In this document: one piece after another, positions 18,153-26,262 of the stretch
How the letters are laid out: each line of letters opens with the position of its first letter
Numbering within the stretch: position 1 is the first letter of the stretch
DNA from: an uncultured Lachnospiraceae bacterium
Lineage (GTDB): Bacteria; Bacillota; Clostridia; Lachnospirales; Lachnospiraceae
Assembly: GCA_947629525.1 (NCBI GenBank)
Contig: CANREB010000001.1
Span: forward strand, 124,001-188,000
Direction of reading: 5' to 3'
Length of the DNA stretch: 64,000 nt
Notes under the pieces: generated by a model
What the model was told of the DNA's origin: nothing
Database searches by the model: none
Seen by the model: the letters and a program-made list of their open reading frames with translations, nothing else
Position numbers and translations under genes: made by a program

Positions 18153-19601
18153 TTACTTAAACAGGTTGACAACCAGCTTTATCCCGTACTTCACATACTG
18201 GACAAAAACTCCCGGCTGTGTGACGCACTCTTTCATTTTTCTCAAAATATACTTAGGTCTTAAATAAAAGCTGAGCAATATATTCTTGCGTAACTTCATA
18301 ACTTCATCTATGGAAAGGTACATTGTCCCCTTCGCGCTTGAGTGGAAAAAGTCACTGCCAAGCACTGACTTCTCAAGAAGATTTTCCTGTTTACAGATTT
18401 CATACATCGGTGTCCCGTAAAAAGGAAGCGCTATCGTTACCTCGATAAAATCAGGATCTGTTTCCATAACAAGCTTTTTGGTAAGGAGTATGTCCTCTTT
18501 TGTCTCCCACGGAAATCCAATAACAAAATATCCCCAAAACGGAAGTCCTATTTCCTTGCACCACCGTGCCGCCTGTCTGTTTTCTTCTACCGTGGTGCCC
18601 TTCTGCATTTTTTGAAGTATCTCGTCGCTTCCCGATTCAAACCCGAAAGCCACAAGGAAGCATCCCGCCTTTTTCATAAGTTCAAGCGTTTCTTTTTTTA
18701 ACGGGCGGACGCGCGAATTGGCAGTAAACTGAATTTTTCCGTAAAGCTTTGAGTTTATGATAAGCTCACACATTTCCTTTACCCAGTCAGGATTTATCGT
18801 AAATGTATCCGCCTTAAAGAAAAAATTCCTTATCCCGAATTTTTCATAGCACTCTATCATTTCTTCAAGCACATTCTGCGGGCTTCTAAACCTCACCTTT
18901 TTTCCCGATATCTCGGGGGTAAGGCAGAACACGCATCTGCTCGGGCAGCCGCGCGCAGTCTGTATCGTAGCCATAGGCTCCTTGGTATCGGGTCTTATAT
19001 AAAGCGAATTGTTCATAAGCTGTCTTGCCGGAAAAGGCTGTGCGTCAAGATCATCGTCCCAAATGTGGAACATGGTCGGTATCATCCTGCCTTCTTCATT
19101 CTTATAAAGAATATTGTTTATTTCACCCGGCGTTCCCACACCTTTAAAGCAATAGTCCGCGATTTTGCCTATACAGAAGTCTATCTCTCCGCCGATAAGA
19201 TAATCGACATTTGTAAGATCCAGCATGTCAAGCAACGCCTGTTCAGGAGCAAAAAACAGCGCTCCTTTTAATACTACGATCGGGTCATGCCTTTTCTTTA
19301 TCTCATTTATCACCTTTATATCATCAAATATCGTGGTGTTTGTAATGCTCATCATTATCATATCAGGCTTGAAGCTATCCAAATCTTTACAAAGCGCATT
19401 AAAATCATCGCCCTGTGTCTGATAGTCCTGAAGCTTTACCTCATATCCGCCTTTTAGCAGAATTGCCGCGGCATATCCCAGATCGTTGCATGCGCGCATT
19501 GCCTGAGCCGAACCGTCGTCGATGTTCTGCTGGCATCTGTCCTCTCCTCTTTGAAAAAGCGCTCCCGGCGGATAAAATAATAAAATTCTTTTCTTGTCCA
19601 T
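18153..19601 (-). CDS. Cobalamin-binding-domain radical SAM enzyme (B12-rSAM, BchE-like class)
   Basis: A 482-residue enzyme. Residues 1 to about 150 form a B12-binding-type Rossmann domain (ILLFYPPGALF, LGYAAAILLKGGYEVKLQD, PDMIMMSITN). The radical SAM core follows with the 4Fe-4S ligands C219, C223 and C226 in GCPSRCVFC, then FFFKADTFT and the glycine-rich VAFGFESGSD. This class performs C-methylations, ring closures and other radical chemistry; the C-terminal part is not diagnostic. In a polysaccharide operon it may modify a sugar, a lipid carrier or a lipid substituent. It is flanked by a GT39-like gene and a DUF6044 gene. Family sure, substrate unknown. Confidence 0.9.
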   Translation of the reverse strand: MDKKRILLFYPPGALFQRGEDRCQQNIDDGSAQAMRACNDLGYAAAILLKGGYEVKLQDYQTQGDDFNALCKDLDSFKPDMIMMSITNTTIFDDIKVINEIKKRHDPIVVLKGALFFAPEQALLDMLDLTNVDYLIGGEIDFCIGKIADYCFKGVGTPGEINNILYKNEEGRMIPTMFHIWDDDLDAQPFPARQLMNNSLYIRPDTKEPMATIQTARGCPSRCVFCLTPEISGKKVRFRSPQNVLEEMIECYEKFGIRNFFFKADTFTINPDWVKEMCELIINSKLYGKIQFTANSRVRPLKKETLELMKKAGCFLVAFGFESGSDEILQKMQKGTTVEENRQAARWCKEIGLPFWGYFVIGFPWETKEDILLTKKLVMETDPDFIEVTIALPFYGTPMYEICKQENLLEKSVLGSDFFHSSAKGTMYLSIDEVMKLRKNILLSFYLRPKYILRKMKECVTQPGVFVQYVKYGIKLVVNLFK

Positions 19602-19633
19602 TTGTTTTTCCTTTCTTTTACCGCTATGCTGTA

Positions 19634-21361
19634 TTATATCAGTCTGTACAGATATATACTGTACGGGACTTTATCATCGCTGTATCTGCCTGCAAAATCA
19701 AGTTTCATCTCATCGGCGTTTGTAATTTCAAATCTCGAAAAAATATAACTGCACCCAAGCTCCGAAAGTTTCTGCTCATCTATAAGTATCTCCTGCGCGG
19801 GAGCTTCGGCATTTGCTCCAAAGTCATATGTATTTTCTCCCGAAGCCGAAAATATATATGCCCTGCATCCCCAGTCATCATAATATGACCGCCAGTTATC
19901 ATCAGTATCAAGCACAGGCGCTATCGCCTCCCTGAAACGCTCTTTATATTCCTCGCTGTAATAACCGCAGTAACCATCAACAGTCGATATACCGTTATAT
20001 GAAAGCAGTGCGGGATGAAGTCCGTATGCTGCAGCCATCTGATCAGGAGTGTAATCTATATCATCCTTTATTTTGTCCATCAGGCTGCTGCCGTAAAATT
20101 CACCATAACTTAACTGATTTACCTCTGTATGTTTTACAAGCTTGTACACATTGCAGTATACCGTATTAAAGAAGTCACTGTACTCACATTGTGAAGCGCC
20201 GACAATAACAACCGCTATTATTCCAAATAAACATGCTATATGCCGCTTTCGTTCATATATTGTCCTCAAAACTATAAAAAACGCAAAATACCATGCAAAC
20301 GCGTTAAAAAATACCGTCCTGCCATACTGAAATCCTTTAAGCGGCGGAAGCAGTGTTTCTACGAGATTTCTCAGAGGTTCCCAGTAATAAAGCGCATAGA
20401 CCGCACAGTTAAATACAATGAACATCATTGTCAGGTTAAAAGTATCCGCAGCAATTTCAGAATATGCCTTGTCTTTTATATAGCGTATGTTATTCCAAAT
20501 AAAATATACAATGCAGACAGGAAGCACAAAATAAGTGTGAAGAGTCCTTGCATGCGAGACACCATTTAAGAACGCGTCGGCAAAGCTTTTCCAAATCCCC
20601 GAAGCATCATAAGATGCCACCACCATAGTACTCCTTATGGTTTCAGTATCTGAAAAGAACATTATTCCAAAAAGCCTGTATTCAAAACACACATATCCTG
20701 CCGCAAGTACTATAAAAGCTCCCAACATGCGCGTGCATATTTTTTTATCCTTTATTGACAGCGCTGCCGCCGCTATCAATATATATCCCAAAATAAACGC
20801 GCCGAAAAATGAAAAATACGAAACAAGCGGATAAAAAAATAATGCCGCAAATAACTGCCATTTAGATTCTCTGTATATCTTTATCAAAAGATACAATACA
20901 AGCGGCATCGAAGCAAAACACAGGGAATACGCCGGGTAAAGCGGCAGAAGCGAAAATGCAAGTGCGGCAAGTGCCAAGGGCTTCTCATACTTTGCATAGC
21001 TTTCTTTAAGCAGATACTTTGCCAGTAATACCGATGAAGCCACCGAAAGCGCGATCTTGAGCAGATACCCGGTAATATACGCGTACAGATCCGGCAAAAT
21101 AAAATACAATATGTTATAAATTGAAAACTCTGATGGGAAGTAATCCCTGTCTATCCCATTTAACATCGGCATAGACACACTGCGTCCAAAAGTGAAGAAA
21201 GCGTCATTATCGCTAAGCATCTTGAGCTGCGCTATGAACAGATCAAGATTATCACATACCGCCGCATATATATTGTCACCAAGCACAAGCAATATTATTG
21301 CCTCTCCGAAGAAAATACAGCAAACCAACAGCCAATGCCAGTAATTTTTGACAAATTTCAT
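19634..21361 (-). CDS. DUF6044 (YkoS-like) membrane protein, putative GT-C
   Basis: A 575-residue protein with about 12 membrane segments and a C-terminal extracytoplasmic domain of about 190 residues. The first outer loop reads VCDNLDLFIAQLKML and then MLNGIDRDYFPSEFSIYNIL, matching the N-x-L-D and N-G-x-R-x-x-F-x-S-E-F pattern I associate with the YkoS/DUF6044 family, a GT-C-like group of unknown substrate. It sits between a secreted SGNH hydrolase and a B12 radical SAM gene, which suggests a sub-operon for outer-face modification. The family call comes from motif memory; a profile search would settle it. Confidence 0.6.
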   Translation of the reverse strand: MKFVKNYWHWLLVCCIFFGEAIILLVLGDNIYAAVCDNLDLFIAQLKMLSDNDAFFTFGRSVSMPMLNGIDRDYFPSEFSIYNILYFILPDLYAYITGYLLKIALSVASSVLLAKYLLKESYAKYEKPLALAALAFSLLPLYPAYSLCFASMPLVLYLLIKIYRESKWQLFAALFFYPLVSYFSFFGAFILGYILIAAAALSIKDKKICTRMLGAFIVLAAGYVCFEYRLFGIMFFSDTETIRSTMVVASYDASGIWKSFADAFLNGVSHARTLHTYFVLPVCIVYFIWNNIRYIKDKAYSEIAADTFNLTMMFIVFNCAVYALYYWEPLRNLVETLLPPLKGFQYGRTVFFNAFAWYFAFFIVLRTIYERKRHIACLFGIIAVVIVGASQCEYSDFFNTVYCNVYKLVKHTEVNQLSYGEFYGSSLMDKIKDDIDYTPDQMAAAYGLHPALLSYNGISTVDGYCGYYSEEYKERFREAIAPVLDTDDNWRSYYDDWGCRAYIFSASGENTYDFGANAEAPAQEILIDEQKLSELGCSYIFSRFEITNADEMKLDFAGRYSDDKVPYSIYLYRLI

Positions 21362-21382
21362 AAAAATCCCGCCTGTATAAAA

Positions 21383-22456
21383 TTAATAGTATGCCGATAC
21401 AATAAGGTTTTGATATACCTGCTGAAGGGGCATCGCGGCATCGACTTCAAATCCCGGCTTGCTGACAAGCACAGAGCCGTCCGGCAATACAAAACTGCCG
21501 TTTTTTATCAACCCGGGCAGTGCCGCGGTCTCAAATACTATCCCATTTATATTTACGTATTCAGGAACATAACAGTTTAAATCCTGCATTATAAATTTAT
21601 ATATCTTCCGCGCAAGGAGATTATATCCTGCATCATTAAGATGGCATCCGTCACACAGATATTGTCCGTATTTTTCAAGAGCCTCGCGATTGTCAACAGT
21701 GTTAAGTTCATAGTCAGCATACAGATCAAGAACAGGTACGCCATAATACTGGCATCTGTCAAGTATAGCTTTCCTGTAATCACTCATCGTCCCTGTTCCG
21801 AAATTTCCATAGGTGCTTCTCTTATATGAATGCGTCTCGTCAGCATCCTTGCTCTGCTGATATGAAGTTAGAAAGACTATATCGGCATTAGGATACGCAC
21901 TTTTCAGATATTTTATCATCGTATTTAAAGCACCGTAAAAAGTATCTGTCTGAGTATCCGAACTGCTGCCTATGGGACAGTCGCCAAACCAAAAATCATT
22001 TGCAGAGCCAAAAACTATTATCAAATCGGCATATTTACTCATATTATACATTCTGTCTATAAATGAGGCAGGATTTGAATTATCGGAAACTATATCAGTG
22101 ATCCTTGAGCATGAAAGACCGTAATTATTTACTTTCGCACCTGTAAGTCTGGCTATCACCGACGGATATGCCTTATCAATAGAACTTGCTCCTATGCCTT
22201 CAGTGATCGAATCACCCAGAATATTTATGATATGGTACTTGTGAAGCGGCAGTCCCTGCTGAACGATTTCCATCTGCGCCTGCTGCAGCAGAGCCGTCTC
22301 ATAATCAACCGGAGGAACGATAACAGCCTGATCCTCTACAGCAGTTGCCGGTGCTGCCGGAAGAGTCTCTGCTGCCATAACAGGTTTTAAATTAAATAAC
22401 ACTCCGCAAAAGATCAAAGCAGCTCCTAAATTTTTATATATAAACCTTTTTTTCAT
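21383..22456 (-). CDS. Secreted SGNH/GDSL hydrolase
   Basis: A 357-residue exported enzyme. The signal peptide covers about residues 1-29 (basic MKKR, a hydrophobic core, then PVMAAE giving an A-x-A type cleavage). The SGNH blocks follow: NILGDSITEGIGASS with nucleophile Ser83, NNYGLSCSR (block II Gly), IIVFGSANDFWF (block III Asn) and DGCHLNDAGYNLL (block V Asp/His). A C-terminal segment of about 60 residues has no recognised domain. I choose the ATG at 22454-22456 with AAGGGGGG upstream; a longer in-frame extension runs into the promoter region and lacks a ribosome site. Likely an esterase or deacetylase acting on the surface glycan. It is the first gene of the leftward operon. Confidence 0.88.
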   Translation of the reverse strand: MKKRFIYKNLGAALIFCGVLFNLKPVMAAETLPAAPATAVEDQAVIVPPVDYETALLQQAQMEIVQQGLPLHKYHIINILGDSITEGIGASSIDKAYPSVIARLTGAKVNNYGLSCSRITDIVSDNSNPASFIDRMYNMSKYADLIIVFGSANDFWFGDCPIGSSSDTQTDTFYGALNTMIKYLKSAYPNADIVFLTSYQQSKDADETHSYKRSTYGNFGTGTMSDYRKAILDRCQYYGVPVLDLYADYELNTVDNREALEKYGQYLCDGCHLNDAGYNLLARKIYKFIMQDLNCYVPEYVNINGIVFETAALPGLIKNGSFVLPDGSVLVSKPGFEVDAAMPLQQVYQNLIVSAYY

Positions 22457-22505
22457 CTTAATATCCCCCCTTGCCGCTTTTGTACGCTTCAAATAAATAT
22501 AATGA

Positions 22506-22511
22506 ATTATA
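22506..22511 (-). promoter_or_regulatory. Candidate -10 element for the leftward operon headed by the SGNH hydrolase
   Basis: On the minus strand this reads TATAAT, about 50 bases upstream of the chosen ATG at 22456, in the AT-rich divergent region 22457-22669. No convincing -35 is found at 16-18 bases, so the assignment is tentative. Confidence 0.35.
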
Positions 22512-22613
22512 ATAAATGCTTTATCTTTTATTGTATACGATTTTCGCTTTCGTGTATAGATTACATAATGCACATATTTTTCTTGTTTTTCTATTAAAAA
22601 CATCACAATTTTG

Positions 22614-22622
22614 TGGTATACT
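22614..22622 (+). promoter_or_regulatory. Candidate extended -10 promoter for the acyltransferase-3 gene
   Basis: TGGTATACT fits the extended -10 pattern (TGn followed by TATACT), placing the transcript start near 22629, about 40 bases ahead of the ATG at 22670. The -35 region is only AT-rich, which is tolerated with an extended -10. The 22457-22669 interval holds nothing else I can identify. Confidence 0.5.
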
Positions 22623-22669
22623 ATTAACATTGCAGTAAATCTGACAGCACTGTATGAATGGAGACAGTT

Positions 22670-23818
22670 ATGAATAACAGACTTAAATCACTGGATGTTT
22701 TAAAGGGTATCGGCATTATAATGATAATCATCGTACACAACAGGCACTTCATAATGAAAGATATGGAAGGATGCAGAGGGATCATAAATTATGGTCAGAT
22801 GGGATGCCAGATTTTTTTCCTCGTGTCGGGCATGGCGCTGTGCTGCTCATGGTTTTGCCAGCTTGCCCAAACTCCGCAACAGGCTTTTTTCAAAAATTAT
22901 ATTATCTTTACCGCACGGCGGTATTTTCGTCTTGCCCCGGGATTTTTGATAATGCTCGCATTAAATTTTATTCTCAACACAATAATAATTGATATTTTTC
23001 ATTTCGTACCCGGTTTTGTCATGAACAGGACGCTGCCCGCAATCATTACAAACATCTTTTTTATACATGGATTTTTCCCCGAATATATCAACGATGTCTT
23101 CCCCGGCGGCTGGTATATAGGCACTGCATTCATATTGTACCTTATATTTCCCTTTTTAGTGTCTCTGTGCAGGAAGCTTTGCCAAATAAACCTGCGTTTG
23201 TTATATGTGCTCCCTTTAATTTTTCTCATCGCAAATATTTTCTTACTGCGGTATATAATTAAAATCTCCGGCGGTGATCTTTATCCGGGAAACAATTCGT
23301 TCCTATATTATTTTTTTACAAACCAACTTCCCTGCTTTACGCTAGGCATTATACTTTATTTTCAGGAAAACGACCGTGACTCCCAAAGCTTCAGCAAACG
23401 CTGTCCGTTAATTGTTTCCGTTACATTGTTTATAGTGATATGTCTGCTTTCACTGAGGCTTTTTCTGCTTCCCGAAAATGGCAGTTATCTCTATACGGTT
23501 ATGCCTTCTCTTACGGGGATATCTTTTTACTGGCTCGCGGTCAGTCTGATCCATATGGAATTAAAAACACCTCATAACAAGGTGCTGTCATTTTTTGCAG
23601 ATATTACTTCCAAATGCGGTCGGGTCTCGTACGGAATGTATCTGGTACACAGCCTGATCTGTTGGTATGGCATGAAGGCAATTACCTCAGCACTCACCGC
23701 CTATGGTTACGATTATAACGATCTGCGCCTATATATACTGGTTCTCCTTCCGTCTATATTAGCAGTTTATATCCTGGGATCATATATGGAAGCATTTCTT
23801 AATAAGCTTAAACGGTAA
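22670..23818 (+). CDS. Acyltransferase 3 family membrane protein (OafA/YrhL type)
   Basis: A 382-residue protein with about ten membrane helices. The N-terminus, LKSLDVLKGIGIIMIIIVHN, carries the first helix with the family His, and FFLVSGMALCCSW, GGWYIGTAFILYLIFPFLV and YGMYLVHSLICWYG follow as the usual landmarks. The family acylates sugars on exported glycans. The start at 22670 is chosen because GGAG lies six bases upstream; an ATG four codons earlier overlaps that site. Its 3' end overlaps the convergent HAD gene by 11 bases with no room for a terminator. It is transcribed opposite to both flanking genes. Confidence 0.9.
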   Translation: MNNRLKSLDVLKGIGIIMIIIVHNRHFIMKDMEGCRGIINYGQMGCQIFFLVSGMALCCSWFCQLAQTPQQAFFKNYIIFTARRYFRLAPGFLIMLALNFILNTIIIDIFHFVPGFVMNRTLPAIITNIFFIHGFFPEYINDVFPGGWYIGTAFILYLIFPFLVSLCRKLCQINLRLLYVLPLIFLIANIFLLRYIIKISGGDLYPGNNSFLYYFFTNQLPCFTLGIILYFQENDRDSQSFSKRCPLIVSVTLFIVICLLSLRLFLLPENGSYLYTVMPSLTGISFYWLAVSLIHMELKTPHNKVLSFFADITSKCGRVSYGMYLVHSLICWYGMKAITSALTAYGYDYNDLRLYILVLLPSILAVYILGSYMEAFLNKLKR

Positions 23819-24500
23819 TATTCAGACTTTCACGCTCTTTTTTTAAAGACGAAACAATTATATAATCCATATTGTTAGCTTTTGCAGCCAGCCCATCCTT
23901 TTCATATCTGTCACCTATCATTACAGCCTCGCCCGCGCCTATACCAAGCGTATCAAGTATTACCCTTATCCCTTTTGGATCAGGCTTCATACAGCCTATC
24001 CCTGCATCAGCCGATGTAAAGCAAAAATCAGCCGTTATCCCAAGTGCCTTCAGTTTATCTTCAACAGGATAGTCAGAATATATAACTATAGTTATTTTTT
24101 TCTCACGCAGCTGCTCGATTATCGAATATATAACTTCATCTCTATATTGCGGCAAAAGCTTTAAAGGCGCCTCAAGCATAAAAAAACTGACTGCTTTTTT
24201 CACCCTTTCAGGTGTCGTCCCTTTAATCTTTGCCACATATAAATATTGCCTGTTATTTAAGTCCATATCGGACGGATATTCACATTCCGTCTCGTGTAAC
24301 GCCCAATTTTCACGAACTTCCCTGTATTTTTTGATGATAAGTATGTCTTTAATGCATGACGGATGAGAAAGTGCACGGCATACCAGATAACACATCATTT
24401 TTATTCTGAACGGTTTTTGATAATACAATGTGCCGTCAAGGTCAAATATAACTGCTTTATAATCGGAAAGCCTGTTTTTTGTCATTTTAATATCATTCAT
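23808..24500 (-). CDS. HAD-superfamily phosphatase
   Basis: A 230-residue soluble hydrolase with all four HAD motifs: VIFDLDGTLYY (nucleophile Asp20, Asp22), IVIYSDYP (motif II), CMKPDPKG (motif III Lys) and VMIGDRYEKDG (motif IV). The cap insertion between residues 25 and 115 is mostly helical. Its upstream region closely resembles that of the UbiA gene at 27638-28600. UbiA enzymes that make polyprenyl-phosphate 5-phosphoribose are followed in mycobacteria by a phosphatase, so this HAD may remove the 5-phosphate; that is inference. The start overlaps the stop of a 13-codon leader ORF (ATGA), implying translational coupling. Confidence 0.85.
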   Translation of the reverse strand: MNDIKMTKNRLSDYKAVIFDLDGTLYYQKPFRIKMMCYLVCRALSHPSCIKDILIIKKYREVRENWALHETECEYPSDMDLNNRQYLYVAKIKGTTPERVKKAVSFFMLEAPLKLLPQYRDEVIYSIIEQLREKKITIVIYSDYPVEDKLKALGITADFCFTSADAGIGCMKPDPKGIRVILDTLGIGAGEAVMIGDRYEKDGLAAKANNMDYIIVSSLKKERESLNITV

Positions 24501-24538
24501 ATTATAATATCTCTCGCTGTTGTTTCCTGTTTGCTCAT
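24497..24538 (-). CDS. 13-residue leader ORF ahead of the HAD gene (UbiA N-terminus remnant)
   Basis: The ORF encodes MSKQETTARDIII and stops in an ATGA overlap with the HAD start. Its first five codons and upstream flank are nearly the same as the start of the UbiA gene at 28600 (MSKQEKNAQIMNY). It is best read as a captured UbiA start region now acting as a short upstream ORF coupled to HAD translation. Whether the peptide is made is unknown. Confidence 0.55.
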   Translation of the reverse strand: MSKQETTARDIII

Positions 24539-24630
24539 TAAATTTTCTTTCAACATATTTTACGATTTCTTACTATCATTATGCTATTTTATCACATAAT
24601 TTAAAAATATTAAATATTTTGTTACAAGAA
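24523..24630. repeat. Duplicated upstream region, copy A (HAD gene)
   Basis: This stretch aligns with 28585-28701 in the same orientation. There are nineteen identical bases across the MSKQ codons and initiator, then an AT-rich leader with a short indel, then shared blocks TTTTATCACATAATT and ATATTAAATAT. By eye roughly four fifths of aligned bases match. Both copies carry a TTGTAA/TTGAAA-type -35 for the minus strand at the far end. It occupies much of the gene-poor interval 24501-24804. Confidence 0.75.
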
Positions 24631-24663
24631 GTTTGTATAACACCATATACACGATATTAAGAC

Positions 24664-24691
24664 TTGCAGGAAACAGTATTTATGATATAAT
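24664..24691 (+). promoter_or_regulatory. Promoter for the MBOAT/SGNH pair
   Basis: TTGCAG (24664-24669), a 16-base spacer, then TATAAT (24686-24691); an overlapping second TATAAT follows at 24691-24696. Transcription should start near 24698, leaving an AT-rich leader of about 105 bases before the ATG at 24805. An AAGGA lies 13 bases before that ATG, rather far for a ribosome site. Beyond this promoter and the leader/repeat, the 24501-24804 interval holds nothing I recognise. Confidence 0.65.
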
Positions 24692-24804
24692 ATAATTCGT
24701 GCGTTATATATGCAATCCGTGCATAAATAAGTATACATAATATTTATTATAAACTTTACATTTTTTACTCATACATAAATATTCATCAAGGATAAAATAA
24801 AAAA

Positions 24805-26262
24805 ATGATTTTTAACTCTACACAATTTATCATATTTTTCCCAATAGTGGTTCTGGTGTATTATACACTTCCCAATAAAGTGAGATATATATGGCTTTTG
24901 GCGGCAAGCTATTACTTTTATATGAGTTGGAATCCAATCTATATCCTTCTGCTTTTTTCATGTACGGTTATTACATATGCGGCAGGGCTTATATTGGAAA
25001 AACTGCAAAATATAAACAGTCGGAAATTATGCCTCGCTGCCTGCCTGATGATCAACCTTTGTATACTGGGATTTTTTAAATATTTTAATTTTGCGGTAAT
25101 AAATATAAACAGGATATTGTCAGCCGTACATATAGGGCAGGTCACATGGGAGCATAATATAATACTGCCTGTTGGGATTTCTTTTTATACTTTGCAGGCG
25201 CTTGGGTATCTTATCGATGTGTACAGGGGCGATATATATGCTGAGAAAAATTTTTTCAGATATGCTTTGTTTATATCATTTTTTCCGCAGCTGGTTGCAG
25301 GTCCTATTGAACGTTCAAAAAATTTACTGGTTCAGCTTTATACTGCAAAAAAGTTTGACTGGGAAAATTTCAGAAGAGGCTTCGTGCTTATGCTGTGGGG
25401 ATTTTTCCTGAAAGTAGTTATCGCGGACAGAGCGGCTGTCATTGTAAATACTGTATATGGAAATCCTGACGAGTATAAGGGATTTTTGGTGATGGCGGCG
25501 ACATTTTTCTTTGCGATACAGATTTATTGTGATTTTTACGGGTATTCGGTCATCGCAAGAGGCGCCGCGTATTTCTTTGGAATAAAACTGACAGATAATT
25601 TCAATGCGCCTTATTTTTCACAGAGTGTAAAAGAGTTTTGGCGCAGGTGGCATATCTCGTTATCAGGATGGTTCAGGGATTATCTGTATATACCGCTTGG
25701 AGGCAATCGTAAAGGTGCGTTAAGGAGAAGGATAAATCTGCTGATCGTGTTTACTGTCAGCGGATTGTGGCATGGTGCGTCAATGGCATTTGTTGTATGG
25801 GGATTTTTGAACGGGGCATATCAGATAGCAGGGGAATTTATAAGGGAATTAAGGAGTACGCTGTATACGTATAAAGACAGCTTTGGGGCGAGGCTTACAA
25901 AGAGGCTTGCCACATTTGTGCTTGTCTGTATTGCCTGGGTGTTTTTCAGGGCAGGTCAGCTTTCAAGTGCGGTCGATATGTTCAGGAGCATGGTGCAGTT
26001 TGACCTGATTTCAATGTTTAATGGAGCGATATATGGATTAGGGGTAAGCAAAGAATATCTTAACGTGCTGCTCACTGCAATTTTTGTGCTTGGATATATC
26101 GATTTTCAAAAATATAAGGGAACGGATGCCGTTTCTGCCGTATTGAAACAGAAATGGTATCTGAGAATCGTTATTGAAACGGGATTATTGTTTACGATCT
26201 TGCTGTTCGGATGTTATGGAGTAGAGTATGACACAAGTGAGTTTATTTATTTCCAATTTTAA
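24805..26262 (+). CDS. MBOAT family O-acyltransferase (second copy)
   Basis: A 485-residue multipass membrane protein with the same blocks as the copy at 13101-14564: GFFKYFNFAV, LPVGISFYTLQALGYLID, FFPQLVAGPIERSKNL, EFWRRWHISLSGWF and VSGLWHGASMAF with the invariant His at about 323. It moves acyl groups to an exported polymer together with the SGNH protein encoded immediately downstream (overlap 35 bases). It has its own promoter and is in the opposite orientation to the first MBOAT, so it probably serves a separate modification or is separately regulated. The codon pattern looks richer in AGG/GGA than the neighbours. Confidence 0.92.
   Translation: MIFNSTQFIIFFPIVVLVYYTLPNKVRYIWLLAASYYFYMSWNPIYILLLFSCTVITYAAGLILEKLQNINSRKLCLAACLMINLCILGFFKYFNFAVININRILSAVHIGQVTWEHNIILPVGISFYTLQALGYLIDVYRGDIYAEKNFFRYALFISFFPQLVAGPIERSKNLLVQLYTAKKFDWENFRRGFVLMLWGFFLKVVIADRAAVIVNTVYGNPDEYKGFLVMAATFFFAIQIYCDFYGYSVIARGAAYFFGIKLTDNFNAPYFSQSVKEFWRRWHISLSGWFRDYLYIPLGGNRKGALRRRINLLIVFTVSGLWHGASMAFVVWGFLNGAYQIAGEFIRELRSTLYTYKDSFGARLTKRLATFVLVCIAWVFFRAGQLSSAVDMFRSMVQFDLISMFNGAIYGLGVSKEYLNVLLTAIFVLGYIDFQKYKGTDAVSAVLKQKWYLRIVIETGLLFTILLFGCYGVEYDTSEFIYFQF

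Noticed and set aside
22457..22630. A 58-codon N-terminal extension of the secreted SGNH hydrolase
   Set aside because: It would put 58 basic residues before a textbook signal peptide and has no ribosome site; AAGGGGGG precedes the internal ATG.
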